Assembly: GCA_027972325.1 (NCBI GenBank) | Contig: JAPMOS010000205.1 | Coordinates: 1 to 52,615 of the forward strand | DNA length: 52,615 nt | DNA from: Paratrimastix pyriformis | Lineage: Eukaryota; Preaxostyla; Paratrimastigidae | Reading direction: 5' to 3' | Shown here: one piece after another, positions 10,010 to 21,082 of the stretch | How the letters are laid out: each line of letters opens with the position of its first letter | How positions within the stretch are numbered: the first letter of the stretch is position 1 | Translations under genes and position numbers: made by a program | Notes under the pieces: generated by a model | What the model was told of the DNA's origin: nothing | What the model saw: only the letters and a program-made list of their open reading frames with translations | Databases searched by the model: none

Positions 10010-11126
10010 TGATTGCCGCAGACTTGATTGTGATGCCGCGGTACGAAAGGGTATACGGTGAGAGCGCGAGTTGCGTTCCCGTTAGCGTGGCTGCGAAGTC
10101 GGGTGAGAGCGTCGTCCCTACGGCGTGATCTAGCGCGGTCATGCAGAGAGGGCTCGTATCAACCGTCGTGAGATAGTCGTTCGTCACGTAGCTCCGCGCC
10201 GCCGTGTGTAGGAAGGTGAGCAGCACGACGCTGCCCGTCCATATCGAATCAGAATCATCACCCGTAATCGCGAGAGCCCCATCACCTCCAACTGTGAGAT
10301 GCGTGGGAGTACCGAGTGTCGTGTCAGTGTTCAGTACGGCAGGAGTCCACGCGAAACGCTTGCCGGCAACCCATCCTGTACCGCTCTCAACGGAAAGGTG
10401 ATAAGACGCGTCGAATGCATAACCTGGCGTGTTGTCGAACGCCTCAAAGCCGGTGCGATCGCGATTGGCTACAACAGTGATGGCGCCATTCGTGCTATAA
10501 ACGTCTCCCGAAGCAAGCCCGCTGAGTCTCAGAGTTTGCGCAGTGAGGTTGCCTCCGCGCACTGTAACGCCGTTCAAGTTCAGGTCAGTAAGAGAAGGCG
10601 TTGCTGTCTCCACGGTAGCAGTCACGAGCTTTGTTGCATTCACCATCCCATCACGCATCGTCACGCCATCCACACTCACGCCATGGTCGGCCGTACGTTC
10701 AGAAACCGTGTCCGCAACAAGCGATCCCGACGCATTGATCACCGCCGCGTTGATTGTCCCGTTTGCCGTCCGCTTCACGACCGTGCCCGACGAGGCCGCT
10801 TCGTTGTACGTGATATCCGCCACCCATTTCCCCAAGACCGTGTCGTAACGCATCAGCCGTTTATCAGTGGTGTCGTCTGCAGCGATTGAGACGTCAGTGA
10901 GTTGCCGCAGCTTGAGGTCCATTGTTGGTGCTTGTGAGAGCGCGACGTTGCCATGAAACACAACATCGCCCACAAAGTCCGACGCGCCCGTAACGGAAAG
11001 CGATGACACGATAGCCCCAGATGGAAACTTGACCGGGTTGTTGCTACTGGTTGTGATTTGCGCAGATGATGCTCCAGGACAGAGAACGAGCTGCGCAGCT
11101 TGAATACTAGTGCTTGAGTCAGCCAT
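10010..11126 (-). CDS. Fibre-like structural protein (C-terminally cut)
   Basis: This frame of about 370 codons starts at 11126. It is rich in Ser/Thr/Ala/Val and Asp/Asn, and has short beta-like repeats of the kind seen in viral and phage fibre proteins. A segment with the pattern QLTDV-x(n)-DKRLMRYD-x(n)-KWV matches the same pattern in the AT-rich protein at 37435-39027. The C-terminus runs into the insert border at 10010, so the natural end is missing. It is part of the virus-like fossil; the function is inferred from composition and the shared motif only. Confidence 0.6.
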
Positions 11127-11169
11127 TTAGCGACGACAAAAAATAGGTGGCTTCGCGACACTGTGCCGT

Positions 11170-11721
11170 TTACGCGATCATCAGCAAGCCGAGTACGGTG
11201 GCTACTGAAGCGATGAGAGGCTTGTTGAAAGTGTGTCCTGGTGCAGGTGGGTCGACGACAGGCGTGATAACAGGTACGGGAGCAGGCGCCGGAGTGGGTT
11301 CGCTTGAGATACGTCGCAGCGCTTCGTAATGGTACGTGTTTTCGGTTGTGAGTTGCGAGTTAATCATCTGGTCAAACTGCGTCTTGCGCGTCTCGAATGC
11401 CTTGACGCTCTCAGTCAGCTGCGCGCTGTCGTATGCGATGCTCTCATGAAGATGCAACATAATTCGCTCCAGGTCACGCTGCGATGCCTCCGTCTCCGAA
11501 ATGAACTTGATCTCGCGGCCATACTCGGGAAGCGTCATGCGGTAGCGCTTTTCAACAGAACCCAAATCGGACAGCAGCGAGTAGGTTGCCTTCATCTGAC
11601 GCAGCTCCGCCGTCCGTTGAGCAATCGTCTTGGCCTCAGCCTGGAGCGACATGCGATGATCATTCTGCACTTCCGCAATGTGACGTAGCGCCGTGTAGTA
11701 TCGCGCCATCTCACTGGCCAC
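11170..11721 (-). CDS. Coiled-coil protein with C-terminal membrane anchor
   Basis: A 183-codon frame. The first 130 residues look helical with heptad-like spacing. They are followed by a proline-rich linker (PAPAPVPVITP) and a hydrophobic C-terminal segment (PLIASVATVLGLLMIA) that would act as a tail anchor. It lies between the fibre-like gene and the polymerase fragment, so a virion or membrane role is plausible. I recognise no family. Confidence 0.5.
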   Translation of the reverse strand: MASEMARYYTALRHIAEVQNDHRMSLQAEAKTIAQRTAELRQMKATYSLLSDLGSVEKRYRMTLPEYGREIKFISETEASQRDLERIMLHLHESIAYDSAQLTESVKAFETRKTQFDQMINSQLTTENTYHYEALRRISSEPTPAPAPVPVITPVVDPPAPGHTFNKPLIASVATVLGLLMIA

Positions 11722-12724
11722 TGCACGCGAGGCCGGAGCCCTTGTACGGGGCCGCCATTTGAGTTTGAGAAAAGGCGCCGCATCGCTTCATGATCCACGG
11801 GTAATCGTAGCCTGCCGGCCGCGTATTCTCCGGCTCATCTGCCTTCTTTTTGATTTGTTGAAACGGCTGCTGGTTACTGTTCCATCCCACGAGGATGATC
11901 TCTCGCTCGGCGCTCTTTGACCGGACCCAGCTGATGAAGGCACAGCACATCCCCGCTTCAGACGAGTCGACGTGCACGGCGACGTTTGCCGGGAGCCTCG
12001 CGGAATCCAACTCGAGCGGCACCTCGCCTTCCCACAAGAATGCATGTTTCTCCGTCACGCCGTTGAATGAGTACGCGGCGCAGATCATGCCGATGTGCGC
12101 GAGAGGATCATCTGGAAGAGGAACACCGGGGGTGGAAGAGTACGTCTCAATATCGTACGCCACCATCGCGATTTCACCGAGATGGAACTGGATATCGAAT
12201 TCGTTGATGGCCTTTTCCAGGACGTCGCGTTGCTTCTCTTGGCTGGCGCGGAAGCAGTCTTCCTGTTGGAGCGCTGGGTCGAACGGAATGGACTGGCGGT
12301 ACTCAATCTTGCCGTCTTGGCGGACGAAGTAGAACGCGTTCCTGAAGACGAGTGCATTGCTGTACGTCTGGCGCAGCGGTTCACGCGTCGCGTCAATGTC
12401 GAAAAGCATCTTGATCTCGTTCCTGACGGCACGCTGGCTCGTCTCTGTCCGAGTAATGGTAGCTCCCATCGGTTCTTCGGAGCTCTCAACGACAGGTGCC
12501 GCCGGAGGCTGATATGGGGGAAGGGCCGTTTCCGTACCGCACTTGCCATGCTCCACGACCCATTTGGCGTATCGGGCAAGCAGCGGGTGAACGACCTTCA
12601 TGTATTGTTTCCTGTCGCGCGATTTGGACACTTTTTCTCGGAGCACAGCTTCGTCAAATTCGCCCCGAAACCCCTCATCGAATCCGGTCACGAGGCGAGT
12701 AAACTCAACAACGAGGTTTTGCAT
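11711..12724 (-). CDS. Family B DNA polymerase, exonuclease part only
   Basis: This 337-codon frame contains an Exo I-like motif (MVAYDIETYSS) and an Exo II-like region (VGWNSN followed by YDYPWIMKRC), which are typical of RNA-primed family B polymerases such as those of large DNA viruses. No palm or thumb region is present in the fragment. This is a different polymerase type from the protein-primed enzyme of the AT-rich element at 74-3985. It is part of the virus-like fossil. Confidence 0.6.
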   Translation of the reverse strand: MQNLVVEFTRLVTGFDEGFRGEFDEAVLREKVSKSRDRKQYMKVVHPLLARYAKWVVEHGKCGTETALPPYQPPAAPVVESSEEPMGATITRTETSQRAVRNEIKMLFDIDATREPLRQTYSNALVFRNAFYFVRQDGKIEYRQSIPFDPALQQEDCFRASQEKQRDVLEKAINEFDIQFHLGEIAMVAYDIETYSSTPGVPLPDDPLAHIGMICAAYSFNGVTEKHAFLWEGEVPLELDSARLPANVAVHVDSSEAGMCCAFISWVRSKSAEREIILVGWNSNQQPFQQIKKKADEPENTRPAGYDYPWIMKRCGAFSQTQMAAPYKGSGLACSGQ

Positions 12725-12789
12725 CTGGTTTTAGAGGACCAAAAAATATGGCAATTCGGATTTCCCAAATTTTCGATGAATTTCGGAAT

Positions 12790-13995
12790 TTAGGATGAGG
12801 GTGGGGCTGCTTGAGTGAGTCTGTGCTGCACCTCTTGAGCCTCGCTCATGGCTTCGCGCCACGGCGCGAGTTCAGTTTGGTTTTGCCGGAAGAATTCTGC
12901 CGGAAGGTCAACAACAGCGCCACCTTCGTCAATATAGCTTCGCTTGATATAGTGCGCCTCGTGCATTTCTGTCCCATGTCCCATAATCCGTGAGATCTCA
13001 GTAGAGAGATCGTGGTTGTGCCGGAACTCTTCGCCGAATGTGGTCGCAAACACCAAACGGATTGTATCAACATTCAAGCCCGCAAGACCGAACGCGCTTT
13101 CAATCAGGAGGCCAAACTGCGTTGTGTATCTCTTCCCCCGCGGACTTGGTATGAGAATGTCTGTCGAATTTCCGGTTACGTGCGCCTGTGCACGGAAGAG
13201 CTCGTAAAGTTGTGTCGGTAACGCAATCTCCGTTGTCTTATACCTACCAGCTGTCTTGTACACATTGCGCACCATCAAATGCTTATTCCAGTCAATCCAA
13301 TTTACCCTCGTAGATCCGTCTGCGGGCGGGTGTTTGTCGAGCATGAATGTATCCTTGTCGCGAAGAGGCGGGAGCAAGACGTACAGCGCGGTTGTCAAGG
13401 CATATTTTGTTGCGTTCTTCATTCGATCCCCGATACGCGGCGGCGCGTGATCAAAGTCAACGTTGTTTGGGTCATCGAGCAACTGCTTGAGCGGCGCGTT
13501 CACCGGCTTAGCGAGTTCCTCCTGATACTGCTTCGTCTCTTGCTGCTTTCTCACCAACTCTTCGTATCTGACCCAGTGGGCCATTTGTTTCGCGGTCAGC
13601 GTTCCTGGCGCAACTCCGGTGTCCTTGAGCTCGGATAGGAGCCTGCCGTAAAATTCTTTGTACTTCCTCATCTCCGACACCCGCCCATCAAAGTTCTGGA
13701 CCCACCCGTTGACGGCCGCGGCCAGACTGCTTTGAGTTGACCTGGAAAGGTCCTTCGCGACGATGGCTGCGCGCACCTGATCCGTTGCCTTGAAGAATTC
13801 CTTCGTCCGATACTCTTTGGCAATCTCGAGAGCACTCGCCTCACGTTGGTGAGGTACATCTCGCGTGTGGTATCTTGGTACTTGATCCCGGACGGGCAGC
13901 CACAATTTCGGCAGACGCAACCACCTTGTTGATCTGTCTGATTCCGTGTGGCGAAACGTCTTCCGGCCCTTCGTCATCGTGCATAACACTGCCAA
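12790..13995 (-). CDS. Tyrosine recombinase of the virus-like fragment
   Basis: This 401-codon frame has a C-terminal catalytic-domain look: a TIRLVFATTF-type box, then IMGHGTEMHEAHYIKRS, the usual GH...Y ending of tyrosine recombinases. The N-terminal half is helical and charged, compatible with a core-binding domain. It is unlike the DIRS-A recombinase at 6670-8133. Virophages, Polinton-like viruses and related mobile genomes often encode such an integrase. It overlaps the neighbouring frame by about 150 bp. It is part of the virus-like fossil. Confidence 0.55.
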   Translation of the reverse strand: MAVLCTMTKGRKTFRHTESDRSTRWLRLPKLWLPVRDQVPRYHTRDVPHQREASALEIAKEYRTKEFFKATDQVRAAIVAKDLSRSTQSSLAAAVNGWVQNFDGRVSEMRKYKEFYGRLLSELKDTGVAPGTLTAKQMAHWVRYEELVRKQQETKQYQEELAKPVNAPLKQLLDDPNNVDFDHAPPRIGDRMKNATKYALTTALYVLLPPLRDKDTFMLDKHPPADGSTRVNWIDWNKHLMVRNVYKTAGRYKTTEIALPTQLYELFRAQAHVTGNSTDILIPSPRGKRYTTQFGLLIESAFGLAGLNVDTIRLVFATTFGEEFRHNHDLSTEISRIMGHGTEMHEAHYIKRSYIDEGGAVVDLPAEFFRQNQTELAPWREAMSEAQEVQHRLTQAAPPSS

Positions 13996-14867
13996 CGAGT
14001 TGCGGCTCGGGATGGCTGCTTGAATGGCGAGAGCATCCGGTTCTCACAGACTTGACTCCGCTTTTCCAGGTGACGCCCTTCGAGGCCCATCCGCAGCGCA
14101 AACATATGAGTTCGCCGTTCTGATTGAAGGCGAAACGTTTCTTGGTCCAATCTCCGAGCAGGCGTTTTGTTTCTTCGTTCTCGACAATTGTCGTTGCCGG
14201 GTCTTCTGCGTCATCCTCTGACACGGCTTCAAGATCTTCTTGTTCTTCTTCCGTTTCCTCGTCTGGCTCTTCTAAGTTAGCAGCCGCTGGGGCAACCTGA
14301 AATACTCCAATTCGATCAATAATATTTTCGTACATCATTCTCATCTCTTCCCGCATTTCGCGCATTTCCGTGGACATTGTTGCGATTGTCTCAGTGAGCT
14401 TCTCCAATGGCGTCAGTTCCCTCTCCACCGTAATCTCCACTGGACGTGGCACTTCTGGCTCATGAACAGGAACCGCGTCTGGTACTACTTGCTCTGGTTC
14501 CCCGACTTGTACCGCCATCGGTGCAGTAACCGCGGGAAGTTCTGGGATCGGGGCTGGGATCGGGGCTGGAATCGGCGGCAGGACCGGCCGTTCTGGCTGC
14601 GGGGGAGCAATCGGCACAACTTCTCGGTTCAATGGCGGTGGGAGATGAGAAAGCGTTTCCTGGGCCGCTGGGTCACCTCGATTCGCCCTGGCCAAAAAGT
14701 CGTCGATCGCTGTGTTGGTGGTGAACGACGCGAGTGTGATCCCATCCGAAGCCTTGATAAGAGACCAGTCCCATTGGATTCCCGATTTGATGATCGCCTT
14801 GAGTGCGAGATCTCCGTTGCCGGCCATCGTCGGAATAGGGTAGCCAACCGTCTTGAGATATTTTTGC
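13841..14867 (-). CDS. SAP-like / zinc-finger-like protein (N-terminally cut)
   Basis: The frame enters the insert from the right border, so its natural start is missing. Inside the insert it begins with a SAP-like helical stretch (LQKYLKTVGYPIP). It continues with a proline-rich linker, a coiled coil (about 14330-14400), an acidic stretch, and a possible zinc-binding segment (CLRCGW with later CSRH and H). DNA binding is a reasonable guess. I recognise no family. It is part of the virus-like fossil. Confidence 0.4.
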
Positions 14868-17800
14868 AGATCAGAAAAAAAAACCAAAACGGAAAAGCAA
14901 AGAAAGATAGTCTTTATTCCGTTTTCGTGACCGTCCTGCGTGCAACTTTGAACTGGCTGAGCTCGTTGGGCTTGGGCCAATTTGCGCCATCCTCCGCAAA
15001 GACTTTCGGTTGGGGTATCACCCCAGTTTCCTTTGGAATGGCACTGTTCGTTGGTGCCTGGTCACCGTGACATGCGCTGGAATACTCATTGCTTCGGGAC
15101 GAAGGATGCCTGCTTGAGGTGTCGGTTCAGTTTCAAAGCAACCTTGATACATACGTTCACTGACAGACCCACCAGACCACCACGTCACGTTTTGAGCGAA
15201 TCAGTTTGATACTCTGCTCATTCGGCCCCACGGGGCTCGTTCGACACGCCAGCAACCTCTGTTGTACAGTCTGTTTAATTCCTTTGAAGGAATTTATTCA
15301 CTGGTCGATTTGACTTTGCGGTTGAAAGGGCTGACGAATCAGTTCGATACTCTGTTCGTTCGACCCCACGGTGCTCGTTTGGCACAACAACAAACTTTTT
15401 CATACAGTCTGTTCAATTCCTTTGAAGGAATTTCATCACCAGTGTCATTTGACAGGCGGCTTAGAGGATCTCGGAAATGCTGGTGGTCTCTCTTCTGGCC
15501 ATGTCTCAGACTCTGCGGAGCCACTCAGTCTGCGAAACACCTGGTTGGCAAATATTTCAGGCCAAAATCCTTCATGGGTTTTTCAGGATCGAACAATGAG
15601 ATGAATGGAATGCTGGGTCAACGGTTATCCGGCGAGGGACGCCCGTGCACTCGCTCTGGGCCCACGTCAGTGGATGACCTCCGCTATCAGCGTTTAGTCC
15701 ACGTGTGACTCTGAAATTCGCACGATTACTGGTCACGCGCGCAACTCATTTCGCGCTCAAGTTCTTCTCAAGCCGGTCTTCCATCTGGGGTTGATTGACC
15801 TGGTCGCTCGGGAGGGAGAATATAGCGAACGCTCCGAGTCACTTCTGAACAATCGACCAGTTGTCTTGTGGGTCTGCACTTGGCATCTTCACGTCGCCCT
15901 CTTCATTCCGTGGCCATTCTTTGTGCCAGAGGGCAAACCTCCCACTTCGAACCTCTCACTTCGCCAGAACGCTTGGCTTCGACCATCTTCGCGTGGCCGT
16001 GTTGTCGCGGAGCCCATGTTGTCGCGGGGCAAGGCAGGAGGTCCCATGTCCACCACGCACCGTTCGACCAGGGAGCCGACTCATGGCCCTGATGATCTGC
16101 GGGCACACAGGCGCGCACGTTCCTGCGGCACAACTCGCAGGATTTTACAACAACGCACACTGCGAGCTTCTCCCTCTTCAACACACACTGGCGGTTGCAA
16201 GAGAGGAGCTTCATCTATTTTGGGCGCGCACCAGGGGAGCAGCCAACTCCCCGGTTTCGGATCGGAGACACGATGACTCGGTCCGGACTCCATGTCCCAC
16301 ATGGAACCATGGCGGTCGCCACACCACGTTTCAGAGGTCTTAGGAACCGAGGGAAACACCCCCCGTTGCTCTTTCACACGAAATACGTTTAGGAGGGAAG
16401 CATCGTGTGCTCGACATGCCTGGGCCACCACCCCGCGCGGGACCGGGTGAGCATGACGTTCCCCTGGGGGGGAAGGGCCTGATCTAACAGATGTCCCCCA
16501 AGAGGAGGAGACGTGTTCTAGGGAACGGGTCTGTCTTTCCTCAAGTCCAGGATCGCGAGCTTCCAGGACACACACATAGGCCCCACTGTCGAGTTCTCTA
16601 CTTCGACCATGCACACCAGGGTTGTCCACCCCTCGTGACGGGGTCTGCATCTGGCCTGGGGACTGGCTCCCCCCTTTTGCAAAAATGTGAGCGGTCAGGT
16701 ACCCGACACACGTGAAGGAGAATGGAACGTGTGACGGAGTGCCTCGTTACAAAGTCTGGCTTCGTGAAAGAGCCCTTCCCTGACTCTGGGTGCGTAGAGA
16801 CGAGCGTGAGGTCATCGCAGTTGTCCTCTTCTCCTGGCCCATTGGACCCACAACACCCGACGGGAGTGTCCCTGGTACCGTTCCTCCCGGGGACAACATC
16901 GCCCGGACAAGAGTCATGCTCACCGCGGACCCCACCAGAAAGGCTCCCATGACCCACGGGCTGCTCAACAACTCCTCAGTTGCCCAAGCCCAAGATCGTG
17001 AGCGTCCTGAACTCACACGTTGGCTCTTCTGTGGCCAGGGCATCCATGCTGAAAGGGGCGAGTGCCCCACTTCGGCCATGCACATCGGGGTCTCGTTGCG
17101 GGGTTCTTCGCGCGGATTGGGGACTGCCTGCTCCTTTGCAAAATGTGAGCGTCGGGTCAACGAACGCACGTCCTCGTCCCCTACACCCGATCGATGAGAC
17201 TGACACACTGGCGGCCGTTCCCTTTGGGACCCCCATTGGGGGCACGGGAGGAGCGCCCCAGGGTCCGGCGCTCTACAAGTGGGGCCCCAAATGAAGGTGG
17301 TGCAGCCGCAGCTTCCACCCGGCGAAGGGTGGTGGGACTAGGCGCCAGCGGCCGAGGGCGCTCTACAAATACCCCGTTCAACTCTCAGCCTGGGCACGAG
17401 ACGTCGGGCAAGCTTGACGGGAGCAGAGAGGAAAGTCTGTCGTCGCATCCTCTCTCCGCCCTCTTGGGTGAAACACCACTCGTGATCTCTGCGCACTCTC
17501 CTCCTCCGAGTGCGTGCCCTCAGCACCCACGTACACCTTCCAGTCCCTGCCCATCACTCCGGCTCATCCCATCCCCACCTCCGAGGGCCATGATGGGGCG
17601 GCTCCGTCCCGGGAGGGCGAGCATCCCTGTCTTGGACCCATCACGATCACTCCTGCTTGGGGTCACTCTGTCCATTCACAGGCAAGGCTGAGAACAGTGC
17701 ACTTGTCCGCCTTGCCCACAGCCGGGTGGCATTATTCCATAGTATTTCTGCTCCCCTACTCGGTGCTCTGCGGTGCTGTCCTGCCTGGAGTGGGATCACA

Positions 17801-18030
17801 CTTCACACACGGACGCGAACTATACTGAGAGCATTTGGTTGGCGGGCCTGTGTTTGTCTGCGCCCACACCCTCACACAGACCGTACAGGGTCAGAAACAA
17901 CAACAAACTGTGAGACGTCAGGGACGCGCGCATACTTGTGCACCCACGGGTCCCACGCTCGGGGATCGAGAGGTCCCAACAAGCTGGCGGTCAGGTCAGA
18001 AACAACTTTGGGATTTCGGCACTGCTAGGT
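14868..18030. other. DIRS-B body, non-coding, with 138-bp tandem repeat
   Basis: No gene is supported. At 15199-15470 a 138-bp unit occurs twice (AATCAG at 15199 and 15337; both contain the hairpin-like AATTCCTTTGAAGGAATT). The stretch from about 16720 is shared with 23940-25170 (copy B3) and 48280-49600 (copy B2). Open frames of up to about 190 codons occur on both strands but are not conserved between copies after small indels. Confidence 0.5.
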
Positions 18031-18279
18031 CTAGAGATTGGAGATAATTCACTGACCGCCAGCAAGCCTCTTAGTTGCACGTCGTTCCTCAATGGGTTCT
18101 CTTCCGATCCCGTGTGCGCTGTCCCCCCCGCACCTGGAGTCAGGTGTTTTTTCCCTTCTCTGCGGCACATCTGGCGCACCAACACCAGTGTTTGATGTTT
18201 TTTCTTTGGGGTGGGCCTGCGCTTGCCCATGACCATCACCCCAACACTGGGACCCTTGTGTGATTTCAACGCGTATCTG

Positions 18280-19160
18280 CTCGTTTGCATGCCGCGGGTT
18301 TTCTCATGAGGGCGCTCCGTTGGATGTCCGGATGCCCCTCTGCCTCGGTGTGTACGTTGACTCACCAACACCGTGACGATGGCATGCATGCACCGCTGGT
18401 TTTTTCAGGAGGGCGATCCGTGGTATGTTCGGATGCGGTGCCCGTGGGTACACCAACACCGGGAAAAATTGGTGCTATGCACTTGAGGGGCTTGCACCTG
18501 TTCATGCCCCGGTATGTTCATCAGGGGGCGGGCCTGAGTGCGCCCAACATGCCCCTTGGATGCACTCTCACACCGGCAGCATCATCACAGCACCACCACC
18601 AGCACACGCACCATCAGTGTGGCGTTGCTCAGGGCGGGCCTGTGTGCTCATCATGCCTTGAATGGGTCCTGGCACACCAGGACATCTGTTTGATGCGTCT
18701 GGGGGCGGGCCGGAGTGTGCCCCACATGTCCCCTGGTGTACACTCTCACACCAACAGTATCATCAGCACCACCAGTGTGGTGACTTTTCGGGCGGGCCTG
18801 TGGGCTCATCATGCCCTTGAATGCGTCCTGACAGCTGCTTGACTGCTTGAGGCGTCTCAGGGCGGGCCTGTGTGTGCCCACATGCCCTCTGGTGTGCATT
18901 CTCACACCAGCAGCAGCAACACCAACACCATCACCCAGCACCACCAGAGTGGTGTTCTGTCGGGGCGGGCCTGTGTGCTCATCATGCCCCTGAATGCGCC
19001 CTGGCACACCAGGACAGCTGCGTGGCGAGGCGTCTGGGGGCGGGCCTGTGTGCCCATATGCCTCCTGGTGTTCATTCTCACTCCAGCAGCATCACACCCA
19101 CACCAGCGCATTCAGGCCAGAATCACCACACCAGCACCATCAGAGTGGGGCTTTGCTGGG
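18280..19160. repeat. DIRS-B internal satellite-like repeats with dyads
   Basis: Degenerate tandem units of about 158-173 bp are anchored on GGGCGGGCCTGTGTGCTCATCATGCC (starts near 18632, 18790 and 18963). They alternate with a related half-unit (18701, 18858, 19037). The units contain hairpins such as GTCCTGGCACACCAGGAC (18667-18684) and CTGGTGTGCATTCTCACACCAG (about 18889-18910). Upstream, at 18295-18490, a unit of about 100 bp is repeated. Copies lie at 36783-37182 (inverted), 40080-40530 and 50085-50520. Confidence 0.7.
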
Positions 19161-19371
19161 GCAGTGTGATGCTCGATGTTTCATGCCTGCTCTCGCATCG
19201 ACTGATGCCTTCTTGTCTGTCGGAAGCAGTGACAGCACTCGGCACCTTTGGGGAGCGACCCCGGACACACGCGGGGGGACACTGTGGAGTGTGTACCACC
19301 TCTCAGCTGTTTGATGCTCGTTCTGGCCCTCCGGCACGCGCACTCCCAACATCAGGATGGGTATCCGTAGA

Positions 19372-19745
19372 AGTACAGCCAAGGGAGCACGTACGAAGAT
19401 TGCGCTGCGAAGACAAAATGCCCACCATCATTCATGACCATGGGGTACACGTTGAGTCGAAGCTTCGCGGGGAAAGCAGCAAACAAACCCAGTGCCACTC
19501 GTCAGGCAGGGTGGTGGGAGACTTGTCTTGGTTTGGGTTTGTTTGGGGAAGAGATTACTCGGCTATCCCACCATTCTCCTTCACGAGTTCGGAGAACGAG
19601 GGACAGCCTTCGTGGGATAGCCCCAAACAAACCCAAACCAAGAAAGAGTGAACACCATACCAAAGGAATAGCTTTCCCCCCCCTTCCGCACTCTACGTGA
19701 CCCGGCTAACGGGATGCTCCGCCCAACACTCTTGGCCGATGAGCC
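19372..19745. other. Segment inverted between DIRS-B copies
   Basis: These roughly 370 bp, holding the internal complementary region, are in the opposite orientation in copies B4 (about 40754-41130) and B2 (about 50745-51117). The flanks (GTATCCGTAGA on the left, GCTGCCTGTTCAAC on the right) stay in the same orientation. In B2 and B4 the left joint forms the palindrome GAGCCGGCTC. Confidence 0.75.
19527..19642. repeat. DIRS-B internal complementary region, B1
   Basis: Perfect 22-bp inverted arms (CTTGGTTTGGGTTTGTTTGGGG and its complement) enclose one end sequence (AAGAGATTACTCGGCTATCCCACC) joined at 19572/19573 to the other (ATTCTCCTTCACGAGTTCGG onward). These are exactly the two outer ends of copies B1 and B2 fused head to tail. 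Confidence 0.8.
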
Positions 19746-21082
19746 ACTGCTGCCTGTTCAACCCCACAATCTGATTGACAAGTCAGGAGGGCTGCCTCGT
19801 GGGGGAGGCGAGTGTGGCTGTTGTTCAACCTTGTTTGGTTCCCTTTGACAACAATGTGTGGGGTCTCGTCGGGGCCTTTTGACCTTGAGACACCACCCTT
19901 CATGCACCCTCATTCACCCTCGTCTGATGTGATTGGGCATTCATGGTGGGGGAGTTGTGGTCATTCACCCCCAGCTACTTTGCTTGAACAACAGCCTATG
20001 GTCATCCTGCTCGTTGTACTCTTAAGACATCCATCATGCACCTTCATAGCGGTGTGGGGTGTTGTCTTCCTCCTTTTCTGTTCTGAATGGGCAACAGCTC
20101 GAGGAACTGCTGCGGGGTGTTATCTTTCACCCCCGTTTTCGTTTTGTTGTGGCACAACTGTGTGGCTTTACCATGGTCGTGGTGGGCACCATGCATCCTC
20201 CACATTCAGAATGCGGGGGTCGGGGTTTGTTATTCACCGTCGTCTGTTCTGTTTTGACAACAGCTCATGTGATTTCATCGTGGGCGTTGTGCCCGTGAAC
20301 CACCGCGCTCACCCCACCGCACACCTCCCTCTCGCGGGAGGGATATTTGTTGAGCACCCTGAAGTGGCGATCGATACGTCACCTTTCGTGCTCTCTCCCT
20401 GCGGGGTTTGCGTTTTTGGTGGGGGCTTGGGTTCTTTATACAGAACTCGACGCCTGCACGGCAAGGGTGCCTCCACCGCTTCACCGGCGCCGGTCGGCGA
20501 CTGGTGACGAAGAAGCCGCGAGCACGGGGCGAGAACCCTCCTGGGATCTGCGAGGCAAGGTGCCTGTCGCGGCTCCGTCGTGCTCTGCGTTTTTCTCTCG
20601 ACGCGTGCCTTTGGCCCGCGGCATGTCGGACAACGAGTCCTCTCGCTGTTTTGTCCGATCTTCTTCGTTGTTTTTATTTGCGGGGGGTCCGACCCGTTGA
20701 GGGAAGGATTCCCTATGGAGGGTGCCGAGTACGGGAAGACTCGGTGCCCTCGGGGCCTTTGAAGGTTTCGCCCCTCCTTTTGTTTGGCTTCTTCTCTCCC
20801 ACCTGTTTTTGCTGACCGGTTACAGCGGTGCGTCGGGGTTTTCTCCAGCCTCCTCTTTCCCTGACTAGACGTGCACCCCCCGGGGCGGGTCGCGACCCGC
20901 TTGAGGAGATGTTTGGGGTTCGCATGGTTGATCATGAATCTCTCTTCTTCGTTTTCATTGAAACCTTCGGGAGCTGTGACTCCCAACTGGATTGTTTTTA
21001 CTGCGTTGCGCGGTACTGACTCCCTTCCCACCTTTCTCTGCGTCGGTGGCTGGCGTGTCGTCGTCCGAATGGGCTTATGCTT
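19746..21082. other. DIRS-B body, non-coding
   Basis: No gene is supported. The region is shared with 41135-41723 (copy B4, first part) and 51118-52380 (copy B2). Hairpin-like short palindromes and GC-rich stretches occur. Open frames on both strands are overlapping and not conserved between copies. Confidence 0.5.

Larger units (their letters stand above)
10010..14867 (-). mobile_element. Virus-like DNA fragment inserted in DIRS-B
   Basis: This is a 4,858-bp block with five minus-strand frames: fibre-like protein, tail-anchored coiled-coil protein, polymerase B exonuclease domain, tyrosine recombinase and SAP/zinc-finger-like protein. Copy B2 shows the uninterrupted site at 46427-46431. In B1 the four bases AGAT occur on both sides (10006-10009, 14868-14871), so the insertion made a 4-bp duplication or used microhomology. 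The genes at both ends are cut by the borders, so this is an internal piece of a larger dsDNA virus-like genome. It is a fossil. Confidence 0.75.

Noticed and set aside
10010-14867. Prophage or bacterial contamination
   Set aside because: It is embedded in a eukaryotic retrotransposon with an identified empty site and a short flanking duplication; fibre-like genes alone do not show bacterial origin.
18280-19160. Histidine-rich secreted proteins encoded by the satellite region
   Set aside because: Frames on both strands are open only because of the repeat composition, and they shift between copies B1, B2 and B4.
19527-19642. Independent MITE family with 22-bp terminal inverted repeats
   Set aside because: The two halves equal the outer ends of B1 and B2, so an internal complementary region explains it better; half-modules occur exactly at the ends of DIRS-B copies.
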